Under the pieces are notes generated by a model, which had not been told where the DNA came from, searched no databases, and was given only the letters and a program-made list of their open reading frames with translations. Of a DNA stretch of 41,793 bases, positions 23,012 to 30,725 are shown one piece after another. The DNA is from Cacconaster sp964598495 (lineage in GTDB: Bacteria; Bacteroidota; Bacteroidia; Bacteroidales; UBA932), in NCBI GenBank assembly GCA_964598495.1, contig CAZRBY010000017.1, forward strand, positions 1-41,793, written 5' to 3'. The translations under genes and the position numbers were made by a program. The first letter of the stretch is position 1. Every line of letters begins with the position of its first letter.

Positions 23012-24613
23012 TTATTTGCCCACGCAAAACCGTCCGAAAATCTCCCCAAGAACCTCATCAGTCGTAATCGTCCCCGTTATGGTGCCGAGATGGTGGAGGG
23101 CTTCGCGGAGGTCCTGGGTGAGTAGGTCGGTGGGGAGAGTGGTTTCGAGGCCTTCGGCGACGCGAGAGAGGGCAGAGTGGGCATTTTGGAGGGCTTCAAA
23201 ATGTCGCAAGTTTGTTACAAGCACTGAGTTACTGTTAGTTGCACTGATCGAGCAGATTGAGTGCAGAGTTTTCTTTAGTGAGTCGAGTCCGAGCCTTTTT
23301 CCTGCAGAAATAGGGATAATTGCAGTAGGGGAGAGGCCTGCAGAGGTACAATATTCCTTCACATTTTCCATATATTTGCTTAGAATCGCGTCAATATCAT
23401 CGATTCCTATAGCGTATTTGGACGACATTTCATTTTTACCCGATATTTCATTTTCTATTGCATCTTCGCCCAATATTGTATCTCCACCTGATATTGCATT
23501 TTCGCCCGATAATGTATCATTTACCAATATTTCATCGTCTCCAAATATGGCTTCCTTTCCGGTGCCCGATTTCGACAAATCAAGTACAAGGTCACATTTA
23601 TTGATGAGTACAATAACCTTTTGTTGAAATTGATCTACCTTTAAAGTGAGGGTATAGATTGAGTCATCGAAATTGTCCGGACGGGTGGCATCCAGCATCA
23701 GCAGTATTACGGAAGCCTGTCGAATCTTTTCAAAAGTGCGTTCAATGCCGATATTTTCGAGAGTTTCGTGAGTTTTTCGGATTCCGGCAGTGTCGATAAA
23801 TCTGAAGAGAGTGCCGTCAATATTGACAGTATCTTCGATAAAATCACGAGTTGTGCCGTGGATGGGGGAGACGATTGCCCTTTCTTCACCCAAAATCGCA
23901 TTCAGAAGGGTACTTTTACCGGTATTGGTTGCACCTGCAATAGCTACCGGGATGCCATTTTTAATAACATTTCCGAGTTTGAAGCCAGCCATAAGTTCGC
24001 CTATCTGTGCCAATGCTTCATCGAGCAACAGACGGAGATGTGAACGGTCTGCAAATTCCACCTCTTCTTCGCTGAAATCGAGCTCAAGTTCCATCAGAGC
24101 CACTATCTCCAGTAAACGGGCACGCATAGAGGAGAGTTCGGCAGAGAATCCGCCTCTCATTTGTGAGATCGCAACCCGATGTGCACTTGCCGTCTCGGAG
24201 ACAATCAGGTCAGCCACAGCTTCAGACTGCGCAAGGTCCATCTTGCCGTTGAGAAAGGCTCTTTGAGTAAATTCTCCCGCTAACGCCATTCTGGAGCCGT
24301 TTTTCACCAGTAGGGAGAGGATTTCCTTTATAATATAAGGGGAGCAATGGCAGGAGATTTCGACGGAATCTTCTCCGGTGTAGGAGGCGGGGGAGCGGAA
24401 GATTGTTACAAGCACCTGGTCGACTATTCCTTCTTCATTGAAGATTGAACCATATCTTACACTATATCCCTCGGCATTCTTGAGGGAATCCTTTCTGCCA
24501 CTCTTGAAGATTTTATCTGTTATCTCTAAAGACTTTGGGCCGCTAATCCTGATTACAGCTATTGCACCGCTACCTGAGGGGGTTGCTAGGGCGCATATCG
24601 TATCTTGTTCCAT
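23012..24613 (-). CDS. mnmE: tRNA uridine-5-carboxymethylaminomethyl modification GTPase MnmE with G-domain insertion
   Basis: This is a 533-aa protein from the ATG at 24613; an upstream Met at 24652 precedes a -7 box and is rejected. The N-terminal folate-binding domain begins DTICALATPSGSGAIAVIRISG. The GTPase has GATNTGKS (about 237-244), the G2/G3 motifs with DTAGIR, NKCD (about 348-351) and PISA near 444. The C-terminal FCVGK keeps the conserved Cys. With MnmG it modifies the wobble uridine of several tRNAs. Usual length is about 455-465. The surplus of about 65 residues lies between NKCD and the SA motif and consists mainly of hexapeptide repeats. No mnmG is nearby. Confidence 0.95.
   Translation of the reverse strand: MEQDTICALATPSGSGAIAVIRISGPKSLEITDKIFKSGRKDSLKNAEGYSVRYGSIFNEEGIVDQVLVTIFRSPASYTGEDSVEISCHCSPYIIKEILSLLVKNGSRMALAGEFTQRAFLNGKMDLAQSEAVADLIVSETASAHRVAISQMRGGFSAELSSMRARLLEIVALMELELDFSEEEVEFADRSHLRLLLDEALAQIGELMAGFKLGNVIKNGIPVAIAGATNTGKSTLLNAILGEERAIVSPIHGTTRDFIEDTVNIDGTLFRFIDTAGIRKTHETLENIGIERTFEKIRQASVILLMLDATRPDNFDDSIYTLTLKVDQFQQKVIVLINKCDLVLDLSKSGTGKEAIFGDDEILVNDTLSGENAISGGDTILGEDAIENEISGKNEMSSKYAIGIDDIDAILSKYMENVKEYCTSAGLSPTAIIPISAGKRLGLDSLKKTLHSICSISATNSNSVLVTNLRHFEALQNAHSALSRVAEGLETTLPTDLLTQDLREALHHLGTITGTITTDEVLGEIFGRFCVGK
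23411..23548 (-). repeat. In-frame 18-bp tandem repeats within mnmE
   Basis: Eight consecutive units lie in frame on the minus strand, seven of 18 bp and one of 12 bp (23447-23458). They encode IFGDDE, ILVNDT, LSGENA, ISGGDT, ILGEDA, IENE, ISGKNE and MSSKYA. Units at 23459-23476, 23477-23494 and 23495-23512 are the most alike at DNA level. The period and codon phase are exact, so copy-number change would not shift the frame. Confidence 0.85.
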
Positions 24614-24630
24614 TGATTCGTTTGTTTTTG

Positions 24631-24638
24631 CAAAAATA
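24631..24638 (-). promoter_or_regulatory. -7 promoter box of mnmE
   Basis: TATTTTTG on the minus strand lies 17 nt before the mnmE ATG at 24613 and supports that start. No TTTG -33 element is evident. Confidence 0.5.
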
Positions 24639-24677
24639 GGTAAAATGAACATAATTCGGTCTGATTCAGATTCTTTG

Positions 24678-24709
24678 TTTGAGAATATCCAAATAATTTC
24701 CTATTTTTG
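24678..24709 (+). promoter_or_regulatory. Promoter of the AraC-family gene
   Basis: TTTG (24678-24681), 20 nt and TATTTTTG (24702-24709) form a complete promoter 19 nt before the ATG. It is divergent from the mnmE promoter. Confidence 0.65.
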
Positions 24710-24728
24710 AAATGAGAAAACTAATGAT

Positions 24729-25556
24729 ATGCAAAGTATCGCAGCCGATATTTTTCAGGCAGTAATTATTAATTACGACACTATTTGCAATGGTCTTAAC
24801 AAACCCATTATGATGCAAGGTCTCTTCCTGGCGCTGTGTCATAAGGGTTTCATTACAGGCACTGCGAACTATGAGCACCTTCATTGTCAGCAAGGAGAAC
24901 TTTTCATTATAATACCAAATACTGTTTTCGTCCTGCACTCAGTCAGCGAGGACTTTGTCGCCAAAGTGCTTTATGTCCCGCCAAGGCATATACCTGATAT
25001 TGCTGTTTCCGCTCAGGATATAGATCTTGAGCGCATTCTTAAATTCAATATACTTACGCTTGATTCTCAACTTCAGGAGGACCTGCAGTATCTTCACACG
25101 GTTATTCTCCATCAACTGGAAAAACCGATGACCGTATACAGACGCAAACTCATGCTGGCTATGATCAATTCATACATTTTTATCATCCTCGGGAATGTTC
25201 GAGGCGGCAGCAGTGAGCAAAGTCTCTCAAGCAAAGAAAAAATAACCAGAAATTTCTTCATATTGCTCCTAAACGAGTACAGGTCGCATAGAGATGTTGA
25301 TTATTATGCAAAACAGCTCTTTATCTCCAGTAAATACCTATCCAAAGTGATAAAAGAGACCAGTAAGTTCTCCGCACAGGAGTGGATCAACAGAACTGTG
25401 CTTATAGAGGCCAAAAGGCTCCTGGTAAACACAAATCTTGACATAATGCAGATAGCGGAGAAATTGGGTTACTCGTCGCCATCTACTTTTTCACGCTTCT
25501 TTAAAAACTCCACAGGAACCACTCCGGTTGAATTCAGAAAGCAGCACTCATCTTAA
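24729..25556 (+). CDS. AraC-family transcriptional regulator
   Basis: This is a 275-aa protein. The N-terminal ~160 residues resemble a cupin-like sensor (GTANYEHLHCQQGELFIIIPNTVFVLHSVSEDF). Residues about 180-275 hold two HTH motifs: VDYYAKQLFISSKYLSKVIKETSKFSAQEWINR, and LDIMQIAEKLGYSSPSTFSRFFKNSTGTTPVEFRK, the AraC signature. Bacteroidota proteins of this layout often sense small aromatic or envelope signals, but the ligand and target are unknown. The neighbours (mnmE, a CarboxypepD_reg protein) do not point to a pathway. Confidence 0.9.
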   Translation: MQSIAADIFQAVIINYDTICNGLNKPIMMQGLFLALCHKGFITGTANYEHLHCQQGELFIIIPNTVFVLHSVSEDFVAKVLYVPPRHIPDIAVSAQDIDLERILKFNILTLDSQLQEDLQYLHTVILHQLEKPMTVYRRKLMLAMINSYIFIILGNVRGGSSEQSLSSKEKITRNFFILLLNEYRSHRDVDYYAKQLFISSKYLSKVIKETSKFSAQEWINRTVLIEAKRLLVNTNLDIMQIAEKLGYSSPSTFSRFFKNSTGTTPVEFRKQHSS

Positions 25557-25596
25557 GTGGGAGAGGAGTAATTTCCTGTAGACGCATAGAATGAAT

Positions 25597-25634
25597 AAAT
25601 AGGATTCTGTTTTTTTGATTTCAGAATCCTATTT
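25597..25634. terminator. Hairpin terminator between convergent genes
   Basis: A perfect 13-bp stem (aaataggattctg with cagaatcctattt) and a 12-nt T-rich loop separate the AraC gene from the convergent CarboxypepD_reg gene. The T runs outside the stem are short, so it may act in both directions with modest strength. Confidence 0.65.
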
Positions 25635-25663
25635 AACATAATATAACTTGTGTTAAAATTGGG

Positions 25664-26956
25664 TTAGTTGTTTTCCCTGCGATTCAACTGTCGAATTATC
25701 CTGCGAATAATGGCATCTATTGATGCGTCAGGTTCGATAATATTGTAATTCTCCCAGAAATCATCATCCTGGAAATCCTTGACCTTTTCAGAAAGCATAT
25801 CTTTGTAACGTATGCGTTTTTCCGGATCGATTTTAAAATCTCCAACCTTGTGGTCAGTCACAGCCATTTCAGAAAGTACTGAGTAGTAAGTGCGGAAAAT
25901 TGCACCTTTTCGTCTTGTTGAGAATTTTACTTCGAGGCGTGCATAATCATAGTACCACAGGCCGTCATATTCTTTAAAGTTGACTATATACGTTGCCTGT
26001 TCTACATCAACTCTTAAATTAGCCGGCTTTCTCGGTACAAAAATACTACCTGCATCCTTACGGCCTTCCACATTCATTGCGAACTCTATACGGCCTATAG
26101 CCAGCGATTCGGATTCTATAAACATACGACCTCTATATAAAATCGATGCATCCGGATCATCTGTTTTCTGGTCAAATTCTACTACGTAGAAAAACTTGTC
26201 ATCAATTATGGTTGACTGCCCCATTTTGAAATTGTAGTAGTAGTCAACAGCGTCATAATAAACTCCTGCAAAGGGTCTTTTAACCAGGTCCACATAGAGT
26301 GCCGACATTATACCGCCCTGATAATGAATGAATAATGTATCACTGGAGTTATAGTTGACACTACCGCGACCCTTGTAAACGGCCGCCTTGTCCATCGAAG
26401 AAAAATCCTTGTATGCTGCCTTTTCAATATCTATAATAGCCTCATTTAGAGATAGATACCTGTTACTGCCCTTTTTGACCATCTCACGGTAGAAGGCCGT
26501 CATTCCGACATCTTTCTGTGGATAATTGTTCTTGATATTGCTATACGCCTCATAAAACAGAGAGCGTGGATCATATCCGCGAATTGTGACCGGATCGAGA
26601 GACAAAGGAACAGCCTTCATGCTGATTATCAATGGTTTCGAGTCAGTGGAGCCGGTAAAATCCGACACTCTTAGCGTAGTCGACAAATATCCGAGGTAAC
26701 TGGTTGTAATAGTACGTTCACCTGAAATATCCAAGGGCAGTTTCAATGAGAAAAAGCCTTCGGAATTGGTTACATTGGCAATATTGGTTCCGTCAAGATT
26801 GATGGAAGCGAAATAGAGGGGAACTCTTGTATCTACGTCGATTATTTTGCCGTATATGACAAAAAAATCATTTTGCTCTTTCTCGTTCTCCGCATAAGCA
26901 AAGAAAGTTGTCATTGAAAGCAATGAGAGCATTAATATGGATAAATACCTTTTCAT
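25664..26956 (-). CDS. Exported protein with CarboxypepD_reg-like domain
   Basis: This is a 430-aa protein. A signal peptide (residues 1-22, ending AYAE) is followed by a carboxypeptidase regulatory-like beta-sandwich (about 32-115: FFVIYGKIIDVDTRVPLYFASINLDGT, NSEGFFSLKLP, YLGYLSTTLRV), the fold at the start of many TonB-dependent receptors. The remaining 300 residues are beta-rich and lack a receptor barrel. Such proteins are common in Bacteroidota and lie in the periplasm or outer membrane. Role unknown. A TATATTTG box (minus strand, 26986-26979) lies 23 nt upstream. Confidence 0.8.
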   Translation of the reverse strand: MKRYLSILMLSLLSMTTFFAYAENEKEQNDFFVIYGKIIDVDTRVPLYFASINLDGTNIANVTNSEGFFSLKLPLDISGERTITTSYLGYLSTTLRVSDFTGSTDSKPLIISMKAVPLSLDPVTIRGYDPRSLFYEAYSNIKNNYPQKDVGMTAFYREMVKKGSNRYLSLNEAIIDIEKAAYKDFSSMDKAAVYKGRGSVNYNSSDTLFIHYQGGIMSALYVDLVKRPFAGVYYDAVDYYYNFKMGQSTIIDDKFFYVVEFDQKTDDPDASILYRGRMFIESESLAIGRIEFAMNVEGRKDAGSIFVPRKPANLRVDVEQATYIVNFKEYDGLWYYDYARLEVKFSTRRKGAIFRTYYSVLSEMAVTDHKVGDFKIDPEKRIRYKDMLSEKVKDFQDDDFWENYNIIEPDASIDAIIRRIIRQLNRRENN

Positions 26957-26978
26957 AACTTTGTAAATTGGAATATTT

Positions 26979-27033
26979 CAAATATAAAAATACGAAATCC
27001 GTTTTATTCTGCAAAAGATTCTTAATATCTTTG
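26979..27033. promoter_or_regulatory. Divergent -7 boxes for the CarboxypepD_reg gene and rlmD
   Basis: TATATTTG on the minus strand (26986-26979) precedes the CarboxypepD_reg gene. TATCTTTG on the plus strand (27026-27033) precedes rlmD by 22 nt. Neither has an exact TTTG -33 element. Confidence 0.5.
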
Positions 27034-27055
27034 CCATTCGCAAAAAGTTTACCAG

Positions 27056-28519
27056 ATGGCAAGAAAGAAAAAACCACTGTTTCAGAATATTACAATTGAA
27101 TCAATTGCTGCCGAAGGCAAAGCACTGGCTCATATTGATGGCAAAGTGCTGTTTGTGCCTCAGGCTATACCCGGAGACGTGGTGGATGTGCAGGTATCCC
27201 GTATTAGGCGAGGTTATATGGAGGGAAATGTCACACGCCTGATAACCCCCTCTCCGCATCGCAAAGAACCATTCTGCTGCCATTTTGGCAGGTGTGGGGG
27301 CTGTAAATGGCAGGCACTCCCCTACTCCATGCAACTGCAGTACAAGCAGCAGCAGGTAGAAGATCAACTTTTGAGAATAGGTCGACTCGATTTGCCGGGG
27401 ATTTCACCTATCCTTGGGGCAGAGAAAACCATCGAATACCGTAATAAACTCGAATATACCTTCTCCAACCGCAGATGGATTCTGTCAGAGGAGGAACCTG
27501 AATCACTCTCTGAAAAGGATCGTTGTGGAGTGGGATTCCATATCGGCGCGATGTTTGATAAAGTGCTTGACATCACCAAATGTCACCTGCAGCGCGAACC
27601 AACGAACGAACTGCGCCTCTTCGTGCGTGAATATGCTTTGAATCATAATTTGAGTTTCTTTGACCTCCGTGCGCAGCAAGGATTTATGCGTACTATGATT
27701 GTAAGGACCACATCGGCCGGAGAACTCATGGTAATCATCGTTTTCGGCAAAGATGCTGAGGAGAGTGCCGATCTCGAAGCAACAGACAAGCGTAATGCTC
27801 TACTGGATGCTATTTTACAAGCATTTCCGGAGATCAACTCGCTCTATTATGTGATTAACCCTAAGAAGAATGACACCATAAATGACCTTGACTGCATTCT
27901 TTATAAAGGTGAAGATGCCATTTATGAGAAGATGGAATCACTTCGTTTCAAAATAGGCCCTAAATCCTTTTACCAGACCAACTCGGAGCAAGCATACCGC
28001 TTATACTCGGTAGTTAGAGAGTATGTGCGTGAAGCCATCTCAGAGATACCTAAGAGCTACAAACCCGTTATTTACGATCTATATACAGGTACAGGTACGA
28101 TAGCTCTCTTCCTCTCCCCTGTGGCATCAAAAGTGGTTGGAATTGAGTACGTACCCGAAGCAATTGAGGATGCAAAAATAAATGCAGAGATCAATTCCAT
28201 AGAGAATGCCTCCTTTTTCGCAGGTGATATGAAAGATATCCTCAATTCTGATTTTATCTTGAAAAACGGTGCTCCTGACATAGTGGTGCTGGATCCACCC
28301 AGAGCAGGCATTCATCCGGATGTAGCTCAAGTACTTCTTGAGGCCTCTCCCAAAGTCATTATCTATGTCAGTTGCAACCCCGCTACACAGGCGCGTGACC
28401 TTGGGCTACTATCACATAGTTATAGAATCTCCGCAGTACAGCCTATAGATATGTTTCCCCACACCCATCATGTGGAGAATGTAGTTAGTCTCACCCTAAT
28501 TGAGGGAGAGATTCGATAA
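27056..28519 (+). CDS. rlmD: 23S rRNA (uracil-5-)-methyltransferase, RlmD/TrmA family
   Basis: This is a 487-aa protein. The N-terminal TRAM domain (about 7-60: ITIESIAAEGKALAHIDGKVLFVPQAIPGD) binds RNA. CCHFGRCGGCKW plus a later Cys (ITKCHL) supply the ligands of a 4Fe-4S cluster. The C-terminal methyltransferase has YDLYTGTGTIALFL (SAM binding), VVLDPPRAGIHP, and the catalytic Cys in IYVSCNPATQARDL. The enzyme makes 5-methyluridine in 23S rRNA. Which position it modifies (RlmD, RlmC or both, RlmCD) cannot be told from sequence alone. Confidence 0.93.
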   Translation: MARKKKPLFQNITIESIAAEGKALAHIDGKVLFVPQAIPGDVVDVQVSRIRRGYMEGNVTRLITPSPHRKEPFCCHFGRCGGCKWQALPYSMQLQYKQQQVEDQLLRIGRLDLPGISPILGAEKTIEYRNKLEYTFSNRRWILSEEEPESLSEKDRCGVGFHIGAMFDKVLDITKCHLQREPTNELRLFVREYALNHNLSFFDLRAQQGFMRTMIVRTTSAGELMVIIVFGKDAEESADLEATDKRNALLDAILQAFPEINSLYYVINPKKNDTINDLDCILYKGEDAIYEKMESLRFKIGPKSFYQTNSEQAYRLYSVVREYVREAISEIPKSYKPVIYDLYTGTGTIALFLSPVASKVVGIEYVPEAIEDAKINAEINSIENASFFAGDMKDILNSDFILKNGAPDIVVLDPPRAGIHPDVAQVLLEASPKVIIYVSCNPATQARDLGLLSHSYRISAVQPIDMFPHTHHVENVVSLTLIEGEIR

Positions 28520-28527
28520 GACAAGAA

Positions 28528-28989
28528 TTATTTCTTCAATATTCCGCCAAGAATACCTTTGGCAGCTCCGAGAATACCGCTTCCGGACCCTGATTTGTCC
28601 CCTTTGAGCGCAAGAAGGATGTCGTTGAGATCCACATCTCCGTCACCGTCCTTATCTTTGATAATGCCTGAAAGTTTGCTCATTACCACGGGAATAAGTG
28701 ACATCAGAGCGGAGTTAGTATTGCTGCCCAGGTTCAACTTGCTGAGTATATTACCCGTGAAAAGTTTGCCTGCCAGTGCGGTAATGGGACTTGAAGCCGC
28801 CTCAGCCTTGCCTGTGAGCAAAGACTTTATGCTTTCGATGCCACTTGGTTTTGCTGCCGTCTGGGTAAGACTGCCAAGGATTGAGTCGGAAAGGCCTCCG
28901 ATTACCTGTTCCTTGAGATTTGAAGGAACGTTAACGTTACCGGCTACATTTTTTACCTGTTGCGCAATTAGATCTTTAATGGATGACAT
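28528..28989 (-). CDS. Small helical protein with EF-hand-like calcium loop
   Basis: This 153-aa protein starts at the ATG at 28989; the longer frame runs into the upstream gene. It has no signal peptide. Residues 1-105 are Gly, Ser and Ala-rich amphipathic helices reminiscent of DUF937-type proteins (ITALAGKLFTGNILSKLNLGSN). Residues 112-123 form a textbook D-x-D-G-D-x-D-x-D-x-x-D calcium-binding loop, and a Gly-Ile-Leu-rich tail follows. It lies 28 nt after the MscS-type channel gene in the same direction, so it is probably its operon partner. Calcium binding is inferred from the loop. Function unknown. Confidence 0.7.
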   Translation of the reverse strand: MSSIKDLIAQQVKNVAGNVNVPSNLKEQVIGGLSDSILGSLTQTAAKPSGIESIKSLLTGKAEAASSPITALAGKLFTGNILSKLNLGSNTNSALMSLIPVVMSKLSGIIKDKDGDGDVDLNDILLALKGDKSGSGSGILGAAKGILGGILKK

Positions 28990-29017
28990 AATAGTATTGT
29001 ATAATTTGTAGTAATGA

Positions 29018-30187
29018 TCAATTATATTTTTCAACATCGGAACTGCGCTGGTATACCCTCAGACCAAACTGGGGAGTTACTGAAAGCGCATGCTCCATAA
29101 TCTCCGACTGAATGCTTTCATATTCTGCCCAAACAGTAGTATTGGAAAAGAAATAGATCTCCAAAGGAAGGCCCTGGGCGCCAGGCTGCAACTCTCTGAC
29201 GAGTAATGTGAGTTCCGGATTCACTTGCGAATGGCCACGGAGATATTGCTCCAGGTAATTTCGGAATACCTTAAGATTGACCGTATCTTCAGGAGCATCA
29301 GCTTCAATCCATCCTTTTGAAATGAAGTCCGCTCTTTGTTGCTCCGAGAGGAATCCTACCGAACGCATATCAATTGGAATATCTCTCTTGACACGTCTCG
29401 CACCGGCTTCTTTCATTCCTCGCCAATTTTGAAAAGAATCACTGACAAGTGCATAAGGTGGAATTGTAGTGATGGTTTTGTCAAAGTTCTGTACCTTTAC
29501 AGTTGTTAGCGTAACCTCAATCACATCACCGTCGGCACCATACTTGGGCATTGTAATCCAGTCCCCGGGACGGAGCATATCGTTGGCTGAAAGTTGTATA
29601 CCTGCCACAAGGCCTACAATCGTGTCCTTGAAAACAAGCATAAGCACTGCTGCAGAGGCACCAAGTGCAGCGAGGATGGTTCCCGGATTCTTATTGATCA
29701 AGATACTTGTGATTACAATCAGACCGATGCAGACCACTATGATCTTGAACATCTGAATAAAACCCTTCAAAGGGTGCTGCTGTGCGACATCCTTAGCACT
29801 GAGATAAGTATAGACTGCGTCAAAAAAGGAGCATATAAGGATTGTTATGGAAATTGTAAGCCATGCTAAGGCCACCCTTCTAAGAACTTCCAGAAGAACT
29901 GGAAATGCGTCAACAGCGTAAGGTATAAAGACCAATATTATTATGGGAGTCAAAGTCCTCACAAGATTCTTGAGAAACTTCTCATCAAATAAAATATCGT
30001 CAAATTTATTGCGGGTCTTCTTGACAAGACGCTTTGTAATCGGTATGATCACCCTGCGGCAGATCAGATTGACACAGAGGATGAGAAGCGTTACGGCAAC
30101 AGCAAAAAAGAGCAGTTCCAATTCGTTGAGCAAACGCTCTCCTACTCCCCATTTTTCAAGTAAATTACGAAATACATAAAAGTCCAT
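29018..30187 (-). CDS. Mechanosensitive ion channel, MscS family (YbdG/MscM-like)
   Basis: This is a 389-aa protein from the ATG at 30187; an upstream TTG start falls in the promoter box. Five hydrophobic segments lie at about residues 24-45, 79-98, 104-125, 143-165 and 169-195. The pore-lining helix is ILAALGASAAVLMLVFKDTIVGLVAGI. The MscS beta domain follows (DMLRPGDWITMPKYGADGDVIEVTLTTVKVQNFDKTITTIPPYALVSDSFQNW). The PKYGADGDV insertion and extended C-terminus resemble YbdG. It releases solutes on hypo-osmotic shock. The small EF-hand-like protein is encoded directly downstream. Confidence 0.92.
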   Translation of the reverse strand: MDFYVFRNLLEKWGVGERLLNELELLFFAVAVTLLILCVNLICRRVIIPITKRLVKKTRNKFDDILFDEKFLKNLVRTLTPIIILVFIPYAVDAFPVLLEVLRRVALAWLTISITILICSFFDAVYTYLSAKDVAQQHPLKGFIQMFKIIVVCIGLIVITSILINKNPGTILAALGASAAVLMLVFKDTIVGLVAGIQLSANDMLRPGDWITMPKYGADGDVIEVTLTTVKVQNFDKTITTIPPYALVSDSFQNWRGMKEAGARRVKRDIPIDMRSVGFLSEQQRADFISKGWIEADAPEDTVNLKVFRNYLEQYLRGHSQVNPELTLLVRELQPGAQGLPLEIYFFSNTTVWAEYESIQSEIMEHALSVTPQFGLRVYQRSSDVEKYN

Positions 30188-30212
30188 ATCATCAATTATC
30201 TTATATTCACTC

Positions 30213-30252
30213 TGCAAAATTAAGAAAATATGCCGAATTTCTTAATTTTGCA
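30213..30252. promoter_or_regulatory. Divergent promoters inside one perfect palindrome
   Basis: Arms of 15 bp (tgcaaaattaagaaa at 30213-30227, tttcttaattttgca at 30238-30252) flank a 10-nt centre. Each arm contains a TAATTTTG box: minus strand 30222-30215 for the mscS gene, plus strand 30243-30250 for the Nudix gene. One dimeric regulator could cover both, or the DNA may form a cruciform. Confidence 0.65.
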
Positions 30253-30270
30253 TGTTTTAATATTTGCAAT

Positions 30271-30666
30271 ATGGAGATACGACAAATAGAAGTTGTTGCC
30301 GCAGTCATCTATGACGGGACAAAGATATTGGCTACCCAACGCGGTAGTGGAAATATGGCCGGCAAATGGGAATTTCCCGGGGGAAAAATTGAGACAGGTG
30401 AAACTCATCAACAAGCTCTCAAACGGGAAATAATGGAGGAACTGGGGATTATAATATCGACGGACTCATTTCTGCTTACGATAGAGTATGACTATCCTGA
30501 TTTTCATCTTGTGATGCATTGTTACAAATGCGGAATTTTGTTTGGAGCTCCGCGTCTTCTGACACATAGTTCCGCAAAGTGGATAAGCCCTCAGGAACTG
30601 GATAATATTGACTGGCTCCCCGCTGACATACAAGTTGTAGATTATCTGAAAAAGCAACTGTTGTAA
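30271..30666 (+). CDS. mutT: Nudix hydrolase, MutT-like (8-oxo-dGTP diphosphatase type)
   Basis: This is a 131-aa protein. The Nudix box is complete: GGKIETGETHQQALKREIMEELGI (G-x5-E-x7-R-E-U-x-E-E-x-G-U) at about residues 36-59, preceded by GNMAGKWEFPGG, as in MutT. Such enzymes hydrolyse oxidised dGTP to the monophosphate and so prevent mutations; the exact substrate is inferred from similarity. It is divergent from the mscS gene and lies 59 nt upstream of guaA, which has its own -7 box. Confidence 0.88.
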   Translation: MEIRQIEVVAAVIYDGTKILATQRGSGNMAGKWEFPGGKIETGETHQQALKREIMEELGIIISTDSFLLTIEYDYPDFHLVMHCYKCGILFGAPRLLTHSSAKWISPQELDNIDWLPADIQVVDYLKKQLL

Positions 30667-30678
30667 GAGCTAAAAGTG

Positions 30679-30686
30679 TATCTTTG
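30679..30686 (+). promoter_or_regulatory. -7 promoter box of guaA
   Basis: TATCTTTG lies 39 nt before the guaA ATG. A -33 TTTG is not evident. I see no purine riboswitch in the short leader. Confidence 0.45.
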
Positions 30687-30725
30687 TGACTGATTTTCGA
30701 TATTAATGCTTAATATACCTATAGA

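Noticed and set aside
23016..23627. 203-codon plus-strand ORF opposite the end of mnmE
   Set aside because: It is the shadow of the real, strongly conserved mnmE frame, and the protein is Ser/Pro-rich with no recognisable motif.
24613..24652. Upstream Met of mnmE (13 extra residues)
   Set aside because: The -7 box at 24638-24631 lies inside this extension and the family normally begins at the Met-Glu-Gln-Asp-Thr-Ile position.
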